A stretch of DNA of 64,000 nt from Bradyrhizobium sp. 170 (lineage in GTDB: Bacteria > Pseudomonadota > Alphaproteobacteria > Rhizobiales > Xanthobacteraceae). A model generated the notes under the pieces. That model had not been told where the DNA came from. It searched no databases and was given only the letters and a program-made list of their open reading frames with translations. Positions 39,435-49,242 of this stretch are shown piece by piece. Position 1 is the first letter of the stretch. Each line of letters opens with the position of its first letter. Position numbers and translations under genes: made by a program. The stretch covers positions 9,131,220-9,195,219 of the forward strand of contig NZ_CP064703.1 of NCBI RefSeq assembly GCF_023101085.1, read 5' to 3'.

Positions 39435-39522
39435 GTAGGGTGGGCAAAGCGAAGCGTGCCCACCATTCAGCGATTGAGGACAGATGGTGGGCACGGCGCA
39501 AGAGCGCCTTTGCCCACCCTAC
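39435..39522. repeat. Fold-back repeat, 'gtagggtgggcaaagcg' family
   Basis: The left arm gtagggtgggcaaagcgaag faces the right arm ...gcctttgcccaccctac, and an inner gcccaccatt/atggtgggc pair is also present. It lies between the convergent histidine kinase and coaA genes, where it may fold as a transcript-end structure. It shares architecture but not sequence with the other repeats. Confidence 0.8.
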
Positions 39523-39526
39523 AAGA

Positions 39527-40483
39527 CTACAGCCGCCGCAGCGCCACCGTCTCAACCAAATGATCGGCGCGCTTTTTCAGGATCAGCGTCGCGCGCGGCC
39601 GGGTCGGCAAAATATTGTCCTCGAGATTGGCGAGGTTGGTGCGCTCCCAGATCGCGATCGCGGTCGCCGTGGCCTCCTCGTCAGACAAGACTGCATAGCG
39701 ATGGAAGTACGATTTGGGATCGTGGAACGCGGTATCCCTGAGCGCGAGGAAGCGCCGCACATACCATTCGCGCAGCACCGATTCCTCGGCGTCGATATAG
39801 ACCGAGAAGTCGAAGAAGTCGGACACCACGGGCACTGCCTTGCCGTCGCGCGGCAGGCGGCCGGTCTGCAGCACGTTGACGCCCTCGACGATCAGGATGT
39901 CCGGGCGGTCGACCTCGATCCACTCGTTCGGCACGATGTCGTAGACCAGATGCGAATAGACCGGCGCGCGCACCGGCCGGCGGCCGGCCTTGATGTCGGA
40001 GAGAAACGACAGCAGCATCGGCAGATCGTAGCTCTCGGGAAAGCCCTTTTTCTGCATCAGGCCCTGCCGCTCGAGCACGGCGTTGGGAAACAGAAAGCCG
40101 TCGGTCGTCACGAGATCCACCTTGGGCCGCGGCGACCAGCGCGCAAGCAACGCCTGCAGCACGCGCGCGGTGGTCGATTTGCCGACCGCGACCGACCCGG
40201 CGACGCCGATGATGTAGGGCACCTTGCGGTCGCGGATGTCGAGGAACTGGCGCTGCGCCTGATAAAGCCGATGGGTGGCGTCGACATAGATCGACAACAG
40301 CCGCGACAGCGGCAGGTAGATGTCCTCGACCTCCAGCATGTCGAGGCGATCGTGCATCGAACGCAGCCGCTCGAATTCGCCCGGCTCCAGCGTCATCGGC
40401 GTATCGTCGCGCAACCGCGCCCACTGCTCACGCGTGAAGATACGGTAGGGATTGTATTGCTGTTCGGTGGTCCGGATATCCAT
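39527..40483 (-). CDS. coaA: pantothenate kinase (type I)
   Basis: CoaA phosphorylates pantothenate, the first and regulated step of coenzyme A synthesis. The 318 residues contain the P-loop [20 protein letters not shown] at about 98-117 and the family blocks [27 protein letters not shown] and [11 protein letters not shown]. It follows hisE on the same strand after 15 bases, the common order in this group, so it may be transcribed with the his genes. Confidence 0.96.
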   Translation of the reverse strand: MDIRTTEQQYNPYRIFTREQWARLRDDTPMTLEPGEFERLRSMHDRLDMLEVEDIYLPLSRLLSIYVDATHRLYQAQRQFLDIRDRKVPYIIGVAGSVAVGKSTTARVLQALLARWSPRPKVDLVTTDGFLFPNAVLERQGLMQKKGFPESYDLPMLLSFLSDIKAGRRPVRAPVYSHLVYDIVPNEWIEVDRPDILIVEGVNVLQTGRLPRDGKAVPVVSDFFDFSVYIDAEESVLREWYVRRFLALRDTAFHDPKSYFHRYAVLSDEEATATAIAIWERTNLANLEDNILPTRPRATLILKKRADHLVETVALRRL

Positions 40484-40498
40484 GAACTGCCCCTTCGG

Positions 40499-40822
40499 TC
40501 AGTCGCGCTTGCGCGACGCCTTTTCCTCGAGCCCGGACATCGACGTCCGCTGCGCCAGCGCGGCCTCGACCTCGTCGAGCTTGACGCCGCGCGCCTTCAA
40601 CAGCACCAGCAGGTGAAACAGCAGGTCGGCGCTTTCGGCGATCAGGTGGTCCCGATCGTTCTCGACGGCCGCGATCACGGTCTCGACCGCCTCCTCGCCA
40701 AGTTTCTTGGCGCAATGCTCCGCGCCCTTGTCGAGCAATTTGCGGGTGTAGGACGCCTCTCCTCCCGATGCAGCCCGTGCATCGATGGTGGCGGCCAGAT
40801 CATGGATCGTGAAACGCGACAT
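40499..40822 (-). CDS. hisE: phosphoribosyl-ATP diphosphatase
   Basis: HisE hydrolyses phosphoribosyl-ATP to phosphoribosyl-AMP, the second step of histidine synthesis. The 107 residues have the MazG-like metal-binding pattern KLGEEAVETVIAAV and ESADLLFHLLVLL. ATG 40822 (MSRFTIHDLA) is preferred over the in-frame TTG one codon before. It follows hisF after 83 bases and precedes coaA by 15 bases. Confidence 0.94.
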   Translation of the reverse strand: MSRFTIHDLAATIDARAASGGEASYTRKLLDKGAEHCAKKLGEEAVETVIAAVENDRDHLIAESADLLFHLLVLLKARGVKLDEVEAALAQRTSMSGLEEKASRKRD

Positions 40823-40905
40823 CAACCGAACTCAACACTCGCGCCGGGCCAAAGGCCGCGACGCCGTCCCGATCAAGGACTTAGCACTTTTGTGACGGGG
40901 AGTCG

Positions 40906-41682
40906 TCAGGGATCGAGCCGCATTGGCAGCCCGGCGCGCACCATGTGCTCCTTGGCTTGGCGTATGGTAAATTCGCCGAAGTGGAATATCGAGGCTGCCA
41001 GCACCGCCGTGGCGTGGCCCTGGCGGATGCCGTCGACCAGGTGGTCGAGATTGCCGACGCCGCCGGAGGCGATGACCGGTACGGGGACACTGTCGGCGAT
41101 GGCCTGCGTCAGCGGCAGGTCGAACCCTTGCCGGGTGCCGTCGCGGTCCATTGACGTCAGCAGGATTTCGCCGGCGCCGAGCGATACCACTTCCTGCGCG
41201 TATTCGATGGCGTCGATCCCGGTGGAGTTGCGCCCGCCATGGGTGAAGATCTCCCAGCGCTCACCGCCGCCGGCGCGCTTGACCCGCTTGGCGTCGATCG
41301 CGACCACGATGCACTGCTCGCCGAATTTTTCGGCCGCCTGCTTGACGAATTCGCGGTTGGAGACGGCCGCGGAATTGATCGAGACCTTGTCGGCACCGTA
41401 CCGCAGCAGCGTCTTGATGTCCTCGATGGTGCGGACCCCGCCGCCGACCGTCAGCGGCATGAAGCAGGCTTCCGCCGTGCGGCGGACGACATCCAGCATG
41501 GTGCCGCGGTTTTCGTGGGTCGCGGTAATGTCGAGGAAGCACAATTCGTCGGCGCCGGCCGCATCATACGCAATCGCCGCTTCCACCGGATCGCCGGCAT
41601 CGCGCAAGTCGACGAAATTGACGCCCTTGACCACCCGGCCGTCTTTCACGTCGAGACAGGGGATCACGCGGACCTTGAACAT
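40906..41682 (-). CDS. hisF: imidazole glycerol phosphate synthase, cyclase subunit
   Basis: HisF, with HisH, converts PRFAR and ammonia into imidazole glycerol phosphate and AICAR. The 258 residues show the TIM-barrel family signature: [15 protein letters not shown] with the catalytic Asp, then [27 protein letters not shown] and the phosphate-binding [11 protein letters not shown]. It is 10 bases downstream of hisA in the his cluster. Confidence 0.97.
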   Translation of the reverse strand: MFKVRVIPCLDVKDGRVVKGVNFVDLRDAGDPVEAAIAYDAAGADELCFLDITATHENRGTMLDVVRRTAEACFMPLTVGGGVRTIEDIKTLLRYGADKVSINSAAVSNREFVKQAAEKFGEQCIVVAIDAKRVKRAGGGERWEIFTHGGRNSTGIDAIEYAQEVVSLGAGEILLTSMDRDGTRQGFDLPLTQAIADSVPVPVIASGGVGNLDHLVDGIRQGHATAVLAASIFHFGEFTIRQAKEHMVRAGLPMRLDP

Positions 41683-41692
41683 GATAGTACTC

Positions 41693-42433
41693 CTACGCCG
41701 CGGCGCGCGCGTTGCGGATCAGCGTCAGCGCGGCGGCGGGATCGAGCCGGCCATCATAGAGCGCGCGGCCGGCGATGGCGCCGGCGAGCTTTTTGGCGCG
41801 CGGCAAGAGCAGCGCCTTGACGTCCTCAATGGATGCAAAACCGCCGGAGGCGATGACGGGGATCGAGATGCGATCGGCGAGCGCAATCGTCGCATCGAGG
41901 TTGAGGCCCTTCAGCAGGCCGTCGCGGGCGATGTCGGTAAAGATGATCGCGGCGACGCCGGCATCCTCGAAGCGCTGTGCGATTTCGAGCGCGGTCACCT
42001 GCGAGGTCTCGGCCCAGCCTTCCACCGCAACCTTGCCGTCGCGGGCGTCGAGACCGACCGCGACGCGGCCGGGGAATTTTTTCGCGGCGCTCTTCACGAG
42101 CTCGGGATCGCGCACCGCGGCAGTGCCGATGATGACGCGCGCGATGCCCTTGTCGAGCCAGGATTCCACGGTCTTGAGATCGCGAATGCCGCCGCCGAGC
42201 TGCACCGGCATGGTGACGGCCTTGAGCATCGCCTCGACCGCAAGCGCATTCATCGGCTTGCCGGCAAAGGCGCCGTCGAGATCGACGACATGCAGATATT
42301 CGAATCCCTGCTCGGCGAAAGACCGCGCCTGCGCCGCAGGATCGAGGTTGAACACGGTCGCGCGCGCCATGTCGCCCTGTTCGAGGCGCACGCACTGGCC
42401 GTTTTTCAGGTCGACGGCGGGAAAGAGAATCAC
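41693..42433 (-). CDS. hisA: phosphoribosylformimino-AICAR ribonucleotide isomerase
   Basis: HisA performs the Amadori isomerisation preceding the HisH/HisF step. The 246 residues match the family: [49 protein letters not shown] and [14 protein letters not shown] 42433 is chosen: it overlaps the hisH stop as GTGA and gives the family N-terminus MILFPAVD. A GTG three codons earlier is an alternative. Confidence 0.95.
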   Translation of the reverse strand: MILFPAVDLKNGQCVRLEQGDMARATVFNLDPAAQARSFAEQGFEYLHVVDLDGAFAGKPMNALAVEAMLKAVTMPVQLGGGIRDLKTVESWLDKGIARVIIGTAAVRDPELVKSAAKKFPGRVAVGLDARDGKVAVEGWAETSQVTALEIAQRFEDAGVAAIIFTDIARDGLLKGLNLDATIALADRISIPVIASGGFASIEDVKALLLPRAKKLAGAIAGRALYDGRLDPAAALTLIRNARAAA

Positions 42434-43080
42434 GGCTTCCACTTCAGGAAATTCGAGATCAGGGCCAGGCCGAAGCGCTGGCTCTTCTCGGGGTGAAACT
42501 GCGTGCCGATCGCGGTGTCCTTGCCCACGATCGCCGTCACCGGCCCGCCGTAATCGGCGCGCGCCAGCACGTCGGCCTCGTTGGAGGCATTGAGATGATA
42601 GGAGTGCACGAAATAGGCATGGCGTCCCTTCGGCCCGAGCGGCAACCGCTCCAGCACCGGATGCTCGCGGATCATGTCGAGCGTGTTCCAGCCCATGTGC
42701 GGAATTTTCAGATTTTCCTCACGCGGCGCGATCTTCTCGACGTCGCCCTCGATCCAGTTGAAGCCCTCGGTTACGACATGCTCCTTGCCGCGCGTGGCCA
42801 TCAGCTGCATGCCGACGCAGATGCCAAAGAATGGCCGCGCCTTGACGCGCACCGCTTCCGTCATCGCTTCCAGCATACCGTCGACCGCATCGAGACCCCG
42901 TCGGCAATCAGCGAACGCGCCGACGCCCGGCAGCACGATGCGATCGGCGCGATATACGGCTTCGGGATCGCGCGTCACCATGATCTTCTGCGGATCTTGC
43001 ATGCTCCGCGAGGCAAGCTCGAAGGCCTTTGCCGCCGAGTGAAGATTGCCGGAACCGTAATCGATGATCGCAACGCTCAT
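42430..43080 (-). CDS. hisH: imidazole glycerol phosphate synthase, glutamine amidotransferase subunit
   Basis: HisH releases ammonia from glutamine for HisF. The 216 residues start with [15 protein letters not shown]. They contain the nucleophile Cys in [11 protein letters not shown] near 90 and the catalytic His/Glu pair in [10 protein letters not shown] near 200. It overlaps the DUF2628 gene by 4 bases and hisA by 4 bases, so these genes are translationally coupled. Confidence 0.96.
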   Translation of the reverse strand: MSVAIIDYGSGNLHSAAKAFELASRSMQDPQKIMVTRDPEAVYRADRIVLPGVGAFADCRRGLDAVDGMLEAMTEAVRVKARPFFGICVGMQLMATRGKEHVVTEGFNWIEGDVEKIAPREENLKIPHMGWNTLDMIREHPVLERLPLGPKGRHAYFVHSYHLNASNEADVLARADYGGPVTAIVGKDTAIGTQFHPEKSQRFGLALISNFLKWKP

Positions 43081-43610
43081 CGCGGCCCTCCCGGTTCCGG
43101 AAACAGGCCGATGATCCCGCCTTGCGGCAATGGCGGCGGCGGTTTGGAGAACGGCTGGCCCGGAATGTTGCGGGTCGGCGGCGGCCCGCCGCGATCGACC
43201 GCCCATTGGTCGTTGCTGAGCCCGCGCTGCCGCCCGGTCCAGCGATCGAAGAAGCGGCGCTCGGCCGTTTCCTCGTCGTCGGCGACCACGATGTCGAGCT
43301 GGCGCCATTTGCGCCGCGACAGCGTCCAGCGCCGCAGGCTGGCCGCTTCGAGGCCCATCAGGATCGCAATCAGGACATCAACTACGAAGATTGTGCCACG
43401 GCTGGCGCCCAGCGCCGACATCCCGAACTGGATGGCTATCATCAGAACGATCCAGCCGATCAGCGCCAGCCACAGCCGATGCCACAACAGCCAGATCACG
43501 CTCGCGACCGCGGCCCAGAAATGGAAGCCGTCACGCACAAAGACGAACTTGTCGGCCGCCGCGAGATCGGCGGCGTTGGCTACGGGAGCATGCACTGTGT
43601 AGACCGGCAT
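43077..43610 (-). CDS. DUF2628 membrane protein within the his cluster
   Basis: The 177-residue protein matches DUF2628: an N-terminal MPVYTVHAP strand, then [24 protein letters not shown] with the membrane segments [21 protein letters not shown] and [19 protein letters not shown]. The C-terminal tail is cytosolic and rich in Pro and Arg. The function is unknown. It is encoded between hisB and hisH and overlaps hisH (ATGA), so it is expressed with histidine biosynthesis, although no pathway role is evident. Confidence 0.82.
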   Translation of the reverse strand: MPVYTVHAPVANAADLAAADKFVFVRDGFHFWAAVASVIWLLWHRLWLALIGWIVLMIAIQFGMSALGASRGTIFVVDVLIAILMGLEAASLRRWTLSRRKWRQLDIVVADDEETAERRFFDRWTGRQRGLSNDQWAVDRGGPPPTRNIPGQPFSKPPPPLPQGGIIGLFPEPGGPR

Positions 43611-43649
43611 CGAACCTCTCCGCCGCGAACAAAAAACGCAAACAAGAAA

Positions 43650-44243
43650 TCAGCCGCCGAGCTGACCCTTGGTGGAAGGCACTTCGCCTGCCGCGCGCGG
43701 ATCGATCGCAACCGCGGCACGAAGCGCCCTCGCCAGACCCTTGAAACAGGATTCGGCGATATGATGGCTGTTCTCGCCATATAAGGTCTCGACGTGCAAA
43801 GTCACGCCGGCGTTGATGGTGAAGGCGTTGAACCATTCGCGCACCAGCTCGGTATCGAACTGACCTACCTTGTCGCGCGGAAAATCGACCTTGAACACCA
43901 GCACCGGCCGGCCCGAAATGTCGATTACGACGCGCGACAGCGTTTCGTCCATCGGCATGTGGATCGAGGCATAGCGGGTGATGCCGGCCATGGTGCCGAG
44001 CGCCTGCTTCACGGCCTGTCCCAGTGCGATGCCGACGTCCTCGGTGGTGTGGTGGTGATCGACATGGAGGTCGCCATCGGCCTTCACGGTGATGTCGATG
44101 CGCGAATGCCGGGCCAGCAGATCGAGCATATGGTCGAAAAAGCCGATACCGGTCGAAACCTTTGACACTCCCGTGCCATCGAGGTTCACCGCGACCTCGA
44201 TGTCGGTTTCCTTGGTCTTGCGCTTGATGGACGCTGTGCGCAT
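43650..44243 (-). CDS. hisB: imidazoleglycerol-phosphate dehydratase
   Basis: HisB dehydrates imidazole glycerol phosphate to imidazole acetol phosphate. The 197 residues are the monofunctional type. Metal-binding His motifs are GFFDHML near 33-39, [11 protein letters not shown] near 62-72, and the C-terminal pair [18 protein letters not shown]. It is the first gene of the his cluster on this strand, divergent from hslV across 182 bases. Confidence 0.97.
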   Translation of the reverse strand: MRTASIKRKTKETDIEVAVNLDGTGVSKVSTGIGFFDHMLDLLARHSRIDITVKADGDLHVDHHHTTEDVGIALGQAVKQALGTMAGITRYASIHMPMDETLSRVVIDISGRPVLVFKVDFPRDKVGQFDTELVREWFNAFTINAGVTLHVETLYGENSHHIAESCFKGLARALRAAVAIDPRAAGEVPSTKGQLGG

Positions 44244-44326
44244 GAAAACTGCTTCCCTTGGGCCTGGGGGCCGAAAACGCGGCCCTTTTAACAGGCCGAT
44301 CCAGCCTTCGCTACTGCGGGATGACG

Positions 44327-44357
44327 CTTTTGGAGGCTGAACTTCGACCTATGGTGA
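44327..44357 (+). promoter_or_regulatory. Possible RpoH-type promoter upstream of hslV
   Basis: CTTT, a 17-base spacer and CCTATGGTGA resemble CTTG-N17-CYTATNTNNG, with a mismatch in the -35 and two in the -10 region. It lies about 70 bases before the hslV start. hslVU are heat-shock genes in most proteobacteria, which supports the idea, but the match is weak. GGGCCG-N6-CGGCCC with a following TTTT at about 44268-44290 is another candidate signal in the same gap. Confidence 0.35.
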
Positions 44358-44425
44358 CCGGAATCCCGGCCGCGATTGTAACCCTCCCCGCCAGCCCCTA
44401 AATCTGATGGGAACGAGGGCAATTC

Positions 44426-44977
44426 ATGCAAGCATCTGAAAACAGCCTGCCGATCTGGCACGGCACGACGATTTTGACGGTTCGCAAGGGCGGCAAGGTG
44501 GTAATCGGCGGCGACGGCCAGGTCTCGATCGGCCAGACCGTCATCAAGGCCAACGCCAAAAAGGTCCGCAAGATCGGCAAGGGCGACGTGATCGGCGGCT
44601 TTGCCGGGGCCACCGCCGATGCCTTCACCCTGTTCGAGCGGCTGGAAAGCAAGCTCGAGCAGTATCCCGGGCAACTGACCCGGGCGGCGGTCGAACTCGC
44701 CAAGGACTGGCGGACCGACCGCTATCTGCGCCGCCTGGAAGCGATGATGATCGTCGCCGACAAGGATGTGTCGCTGGTCCTGACCGGGACCGGCGACGTG
44801 CTGGAGCCGGAATCGGGCGTGATGGCGATCGGCTCCGGCGGCAATTACGCGTTGGCGGCCGCCCGGGCGCTTGTCGACACCGACAAGGACGCCGAAACCA
44901 TCGTGCGCCGCGCGCTCGATATCGCCGCCGACATCTGCGTCTACACGAACCGGAACGTCACGATCGAAACGCTGTAG
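44426..44977 (+). CDS. hslV: ATP-dependent protease subunit HslV
   Basis: HslV (ClpQ) forms the proteolytic double ring of the HslUV protease. The 183 residues start [11 protein letters not shown] and reach the catalytic Thr in [12 protein letters not shown] near position 14, which is exposed after N-terminal processing. The block [22 protein letters not shown] and [16 protein letters not shown] are family-typical. A GGAACGAGGG ribosome-binding region precedes the ATG. hslU is 2.8 kb downstream rather than adjacent. Confidence 0.96.
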   Translation: MQASENSLPIWHGTTILTVRKGGKVVIGGDGQVSIGQTVIKANAKKVRKIGKGDVIGGFAGATADAFTLFERLESKLEQYPGQLTRAAVELAKDWRTDRYLRRLEAMMIVADKDVSLVLTGTGDVLEPESGVMAIGSGGNYALAAARALVDTDKDAETIVRRALDIAADICVYTNRNVTIETL

Positions 44978-44986
44978 GACGCACCC

Positions 44987-45469
44987 ATGGCACCAGAATA
45001 TGCTTTCCGTCCGATGACGGCGGCCGACCTCCCACTGATCGAGCGCTGGCTGGTGCAGCCTCATGTCGCCGAATGGTGGCATGATCCCGAGACGTTCGAG
45101 TTCGTCAGCGGCGATCTCGACCATCCCGATGTGGCGCAGTTCATTGTGACGCTGGATGATCGTCCTCTCGGTTATCTGCAATGCTACCAGATGAGCGAAT
45201 GGCACGACGGCCTTGGACCGCAGCCGGCTGGCACAAGGGGCATCGACCAGTTTATCGGCGAAGCCGATAAACTTTCGCGCGGCCACGGATCGGCTTTCAT
45301 CCGCGCCTTCATTGAAGCGCTGATGAAGAAAGGCGTGCCGCGCATCGTGATTGATCCGAGCCCGACCAATTCGCGCGCGATTCGGGCCTACGAGAAAGCG
45401 GGCTGTCGTCGCGTGCGCGAAGTGGATACGCCCGATGGCCCCGCGCTGCTGATGGTGCGCGATGCGTGA
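44987..45469 (+). CDS. GNAT acetyltransferase, tandem copy 1
   Basis: The 160-residue protein belongs to the GNAT group related to aminoglycoside 6'-N-acetyltransferases. It shows FRPMTAADLPLIERWLVQPHVAEWW at the N-terminus, the acetyl-CoA pyrophosphate-binding segment [16 protein letters not shown] near 105-120, and the C-terminal AIRAYEKAGCRRV. The substrate is unknown. It starts 9 bases after hslV and is about 60% similar to the next gene. Confidence 0.88.
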   Translation: MAPEYAFRPMTAADLPLIERWLVQPHVAEWWHDPETFEFVSGDLDHPDVAQFIVTLDDRPLGYLQCYQMSEWHDGLGPQPAGTRGIDQFIGEADKLSRGHGSAFIRAFIEALMKKGVPRIVIDPSPTNSRAIRAYEKAGCRRVREVDTPDGPALLMVRDA

Positions 45470-45482
45470 TATAAGGTAGACG

Positions 45483-45971
45483 ATGCCGGACGGCGCATAT
45501 CAATTTCGTTTGATGACGGCTCGCGACCTGCCGATGGTTCGGTGCTGGCTGGCGGAGCCGCATGTCGTGCAATGGTGGGGCGATCCGTCCGAGCAATATG
45601 ATCTCGTTAGCGGCGATCTCGATGAACCCGCGATGGACCAGTTCATCGTCTCGGCGGGAAGCAGCGATTTCGCCTATCTGCAGTGCTACGACCTGACCGC
45701 GTGGAATTCGGGCTTTGGCGAACATCCGCGCGGCACAAGCGGTATCGACCAGTTCATCGGCGAGCCCAGCATGATCGAACGCGGCCATGGTTCGGCGTTC
45801 ATTCGCGCCTTCGTCGACGAGCGTCTGCGGAATGGTGCGCCGCGCGTTGTCACCGATCCCGATCCGGCCAATGCCCGGGCCGTTCGCGCCTACGAGAAGG
45901 CGGGTTTTGAAAAAGCTGGTATGGTCGATACACCCGATGGCCCCGCTCTATTGATGGTCCGCAACGCATGA
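45483..45971 (+). CDS. GNAT acetyltransferase, tandem copy 2
   Basis: A 162-residue paralogue of the preceding gene. It repeats [45 protein letters not shown] and [14 protein letters not shown]. The pair arose by tandem duplication and diverged, mostly in the middle region that shapes the acceptor site. It overlaps the DUF2585 gene by 4 bases. The substrate is unknown. Confidence 0.88.
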   Translation: MPDGAYQFRLMTARDLPMVRCWLAEPHVVQWWGDPSEQYDLVSGDLDEPAMDQFIVSAGSSDFAYLQCYDLTAWNSGFGEHPRGTSGIDQFIGEPSMIERGHGSAFIRAFVDERLRNGAPRVVTDPDPANARAVRAYEKAGFEKAGMVDTPDGPALLMVRNA

Positions 45972-46579
45972 CCTCGACCGGCAGTATCGACAAGGCTCTG
46001 GCGTTCCGCACGCTTTCGACCTGGCACTGGACGCTGATCGCGGCCGGCATTCTCGTCCTCCAGGCCGCCATCCTGTATGCGATGGGCCGTCTGCCGATCT
46101 GCGCCTGCGGCTACGTCAAACTCTGGCACGGCGTGGTGCAGAGTTCGGAAAATTCGCAGCACATTGCCGACTGGTACACGCCGTCCCACATCCTGCACGG
46201 CATCCTGTTCTACGGCGCGGCCTTCCTCGCCTTCCCGCGCCTCGCCTGGCAGGGCCGCCTGATCCTTGCCATGTTGCTGGAAGGCGGCTGGGAACTTGTC
46301 GAAAATTCCGACTGGATCATCAACCGCTACCGTGCCGGAACGATCTCGCTGGATTATTTCGGCGATACCATCGTCAACTCGATCTCCGATTCACTTGCGA
46401 TGATCGGCGGCTTCCTGCTGGCAAAAAGGCTTCCGGTCGCCATCACGGTGGCGCTGGCGCTGTTGTTCGAACTCGTAATGACGCTCCACATTCGCGACAA
46501 TCTGACGCTCAACATCATCATGCTGATTCACCCCTTCGAGGCGATCAAGGTTTGGCAAGGCGGACCGCCGATTATCTAG
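45968..46579 (+). CDS. DUF2585/UPF0314 membrane protein
   Basis: The 203-residue protein fits UPF0314: several membrane helices, for example [20 protein letters not shown] and [15 protein letters not shown], separated by conserved loops. The loops include [36 protein letters not shown] and [18 protein letters not shown], rich in His, Glu and Asn. These residues could bind metal or act as an active site facing the membrane. The function is unknown. It overlaps the GNAT gene upstream by 4 bases. Confidence 0.82.
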   Translation: MTSTGSIDKALAFRTLSTWHWTLIAAGILVLQAAILYAMGRLPICACGYVKLWHGVVQSSENSQHIADWYTPSHILHGILFYGAAFLAFPRLAWQGRLILAMLLEGGWELVENSDWIINRYRAGTISLDYFGDTIVNSISDSLAMIGGFLLAKRLPVAITVALALLFELVMTLHIRDNLTLNIIMLIHPFEAIKVWQGGPPII

Positions 46580-46640
46580 AGACGATTGCGTCGGCTGCTT
46601 GCGACAGGCCTGATCCGGCTTACTTAACTCCAGAGGTCCA

Positions 46641-47723
46641 GTGTCGATGATTGCAAGCGAGATTTTGGCGAAAGGCGTTGAGCGCGGCATTATCACGGCC
46701 GAACAAGCCGAACGCCTGCGCGCGCTGGAAAATGCCGGCGAGCCGCCTGAATTGCCCGTCTCGCCCGACGACGAACAGCTTCGCTTCATCAGCGGCTTCA
46801 GCGACATCTTTGTCACCATTGGCCTTGCCATGTTCATCGGGGCGGTCGGCTATTTTGCCCTGTCATCCAACGGGCCGGTTGGTATGTGGATAGCAGTCGC
46901 CGTTACAGCCTGGTTGCTCGCCGAATTTTTCACCCGGCTGCGGCGCATGGCGTTACCAAGCATCGTTCTTCTGATCGTATTTGCCTGGGCCGCCTTCGCC
47001 GCCAGCGCCGTCTTTCTCGGGGCGGGCGCTCGGCTATACAGCTTTCTACCATCTGCATGGGGGCTTTCCGGACTTGATGGGATCGAGCCAGCGATTTTGG
47101 CGAGCGCCGCATTTCTGACCGTGCTGCTGACGGCACTGCACTACTGGCGCTTTCGGGTGCCCATAACTATCGCGGCGGGGTGCGGCGCGTTGCTGCTCAC
47201 GGTCATGGGACTAGCTTATGGGCTTTTTCCGCAGCTGCCGCACGGCGCGTACAGCGCCCTGACTTTCGTCTGCGGCCTCGCTATTTTTGGCCTGGCCATG
47301 CGGTTTGACATGACGGATCCGGAACGGCTGACACGCCGAACCGATATTGCCTTCTGGCTACATCTGCTTGCTGCGCCGCTCATCGTACACTCGTTAATTG
47401 GTGGCGTGTTCGACGTGGGCGCGAAACTCGAACCCAAACCTGCTGTTGCCGTAGTGGCAGTGTTTCTGGCACTAAGCCTTGTCGCGGTCCTGATCGACCG
47501 GCGCGCTCTGCTGGTATCCGGCCTCGCTTATGCAGGAGGCGCCTTCTGGACCCTGATCCGCCAGGCGGGCCTTTCCGACATAACGACCCCTCTCACAATC
47601 TTGACCCTCGGCGTTTTTGTGTTGTTGCTCAGTGCCGGATGGAAGCCACTCCGCGCCGGGATATTAAAATTGGCACCGTCGGCGCTCACGCGTCGACTAC
47701 CACAACCGAGCCTATCCGCTTAA
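46641..47723 (+). CDS. polytopic membrane protein of unknown function
   Basis: The 360-residue protein has an N-terminal cytosolic segment (ASEILAKGVERGIITAEQAERL) resembling the start of DUF2157-type proteins, then about ten hydrophobic helices, beginning near residue 57 and ending with TILTLGVFVLLLSAGWKPL. The GTG at 46641 follows AGAGG at a short gap; an ATG two codons later is an alternative. It ends 9 bases before hslU and may be co-transcribed with it. No catalytic motif is visible. Confidence 0.75.
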   Translation: MSMIASEILAKGVERGIITAEQAERLRALENAGEPPELPVSPDDEQLRFISGFSDIFVTIGLAMFIGAVGYFALSSNGPVGMWIAVAVTAWLLAEFFTRLRRMALPSIVLLIVFAWAAFAASAVFLGAGARLYSFLPSAWGLSGLDGIEPAILASAAFLTVLLTALHYWRFRVPITIAAGCGALLLTVMGLAYGLFPQLPHGAYSALTFVCGLAIFGLAMRFDMTDPERLTRRTDIAFWLHLLAAPLIVHSLIGGVFDVGAKLEPKPAVAVVAVFLALSLVAVLIDRRALLVSGLAYAGGAFWTLIRQAGLSDITTPLTILTLGVFVLLLSAGWKPLRAGILKLAPSALTRRLPQPSLSA

Positions 47724-47732
47724 GATGGACGC

Positions 47733-49034
47733 ATGACCGACTTTTCTCCCCGTGAAATCGTCTCCGAACTCGACCGCTTCATTGTCGGCCAGGCCGACGC
47801 CAAGCGCGCGGTATCGATCGCGCTGCGCAACCGCTGGCGGCGGCTGCAGCTCACCGGCAGCTTGCGCGAAGAGGTGCTGCCGAAGAACATCCTGATGATC
47901 GGGCCGACCGGCGTCGGCAAGACCGAGATCGCGCGGCGGCTGGCCAAGCTTGCCAACGCGCCCTTCATCAAGGTCGAGGCCACCAAGTTCACCGAAGTCG
48001 GCTATGTCGGCCGCGACGTCGAGCAGATCATCCGCGACCTCGTCGAGGTCGCGATCCTGCAGGTGCGCGAGCGCAAGCGCAAGGACGTGCAGGCCCGCGC
48101 GCAGCAGGCCGCTGAAGAGCGCGTGCTGGATGCGCTGGTCGGGCCGGCGTCGAGCCCGGCCACCCGCGATTCCTTCCGCAAGAAGCTGCGCGCCGGCGAG
48201 CTCAACGACAAGGAAATCGAGATCGAGACGCAATCCTCCGGCGGCATGCCGATGTTCGAAATCCCGGGCATGCCCGGCGCGCAGTTGGGCGCAATTTCGA
48301 TCGGCGATATCTTTGGAAAGATGGGTGGGCGAACCAAGACCCGCCGCCTGACGGTCGAAAGCTCGCACGAAATCCTCGTCAACGAGGAATCCGACAAATT
48401 GCTGGACAGCGACCAGCTGGTGCTGGAAGCCATCAACGCGGTCGAGAACAACGGCATCGTGTTCCTCGACGAGATCGACAAGATCTGCGTGCGCGACGGC
48501 CGCACTGGCGGCGACGTCTCGCGCGAAGGCGTGCAGCGCGACCTGCTGCCGCTGATCGAAGGCACCACGGTCTCGACCAAGCACGGCGCGGTCAAGACCG
48601 ACCACATCCTGTTCATCGCCTCCGGCGCGTTCCATATCGCAAAGCCCTCGGACCTGTTGCCGGAATTGCAGGGCCGCCTGCCGATCCGCGTCGAGCTGGA
48701 GGCGCTGACGCGCGACGACATGCGCCGCATCCTGACCGAGCCGGAGGCCTCGCTGATCAAGCAATATGTCGCGCTGTTGCAGACCGAAGGCGTAACCCTC
48801 GACATTACCGACAGCGCCATCGACGCGCTGGCGGATGTCGCCGTCGCCGTCAATTCGACGGTGGAGAATATCGGCGCGCGGCGACTGCAGACGGTGATGG
48901 AGCGCGTGCTCGACGAGATTTCGTTCGCCGCGCCGGACCGTCATGGCGAGACGATCAAGGTCGATGCCGATTACGTGCAGAAGCACGTCGGCGATCTCGC
49001 CAAGAATGCCGATCTGAGCCGGTTTATTTTGTAG
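47733..49034 (+). CDS. hslU: HslU, AAA+ ATPase subunit of the HslUV protease
   Basis: HslU (ClpY) unfolds substrates and feeds them to HslV. The 433 residues include the N-terminal block [19 protein letters not shown], Walker [19 protein letters not shown] at about 57-74, the [18 protein letters not shown] region, the intermediate domain at about 110-240, Walker [12 protein letters not shown] near 248, and the C-terminal [15 protein letters not shown], where the last residues dock into HslV. It follows the membrane gene by 9 bases. Confidence 0.97.
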   Translation: MTDFSPREIVSELDRFIVGQADAKRAVSIALRNRWRRLQLTGSLREEVLPKNILMIGPTGVGKTEIARRLAKLANAPFIKVEATKFTEVGYVGRDVEQIIRDLVEVAILQVRERKRKDVQARAQQAAEERVLDALVGPASSPATRDSFRKKLRAGELNDKEIEIETQSSGGMPMFEIPGMPGAQLGAISIGDIFGKMGGRTKTRRLTVESSHEILVNEESDKLLDSDQLVLEAINAVENNGIVFLDEIDKICVRDGRTGGDVSREGVQRDLLPLIEGTTVSTKHGAVKTDHILFIASGAFHIAKPSDLLPELQGRLPIRVELEALTRDDMRRILTEPEASLIKQYVALLQTEGVTLDITDSAIDALADVAVAVNSTVENIGARRLQTVMERVLDEISFAAPDRHGETIKVDADYVQKHVGDLAKNADLSRFIL

Positions 49035-49042
49035 GGAATTTT

Positions 49043-49130
49043 GTAGCCCGGATGGAGCGCAGCGCAATCCGGCGCCTTGCCGCAAGCGGATTCACCGTTC
49101 CCGGATTGCGCTACGCTCCATCCGGGCTAC
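49043..49130. repeat. Fold-back repeat, 'gtagcccggatggagcg' family, copy 3
   Basis: The arms gtagcccggatggagcgcag and gctccatccgggctac enclose a short spacer, as in copies 1 and 2. It lies just downstream of hslU and may form a transcript-end structure. Immediately to its right is a second short repeat, gggtccctgctttcgcaggg. Confidence 0.85.
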
Positions 49131-49242
49131 GCTCATAACGCCAAATCTTCGTTGTGCGCTTCGGCTGGGGCCGCTATCCCGTTTACGACCACCGCCGGTG
49201 GTTATGGGTCCCTGCTTTCGCAGGGACGACGGATGGTGCCGA

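Noticed and set aside
40865..40890. 'ttagcac' near 40.87 kb as half of a CIRCE element
   Set aside because: The matching inverted half GAGTGCTAA at 9-base spacing is absent.
39440..42496. Open frame of 1018 codons on the plus strand across coaA and the his genes
   Set aside because: It is antisense to well-recognised coaA, hisE, hisF, hisA and hisH, has no ribosome-binding site or domain, and reflects the third-position GC bias of the genes below it.
49198..49242. Upstream start for the membrane protein at 49243
   Set aside because: The extra codons encode GPCFRRDDG-type peptide from a dispersed repeat and are absent from a natural membrane-protein start.
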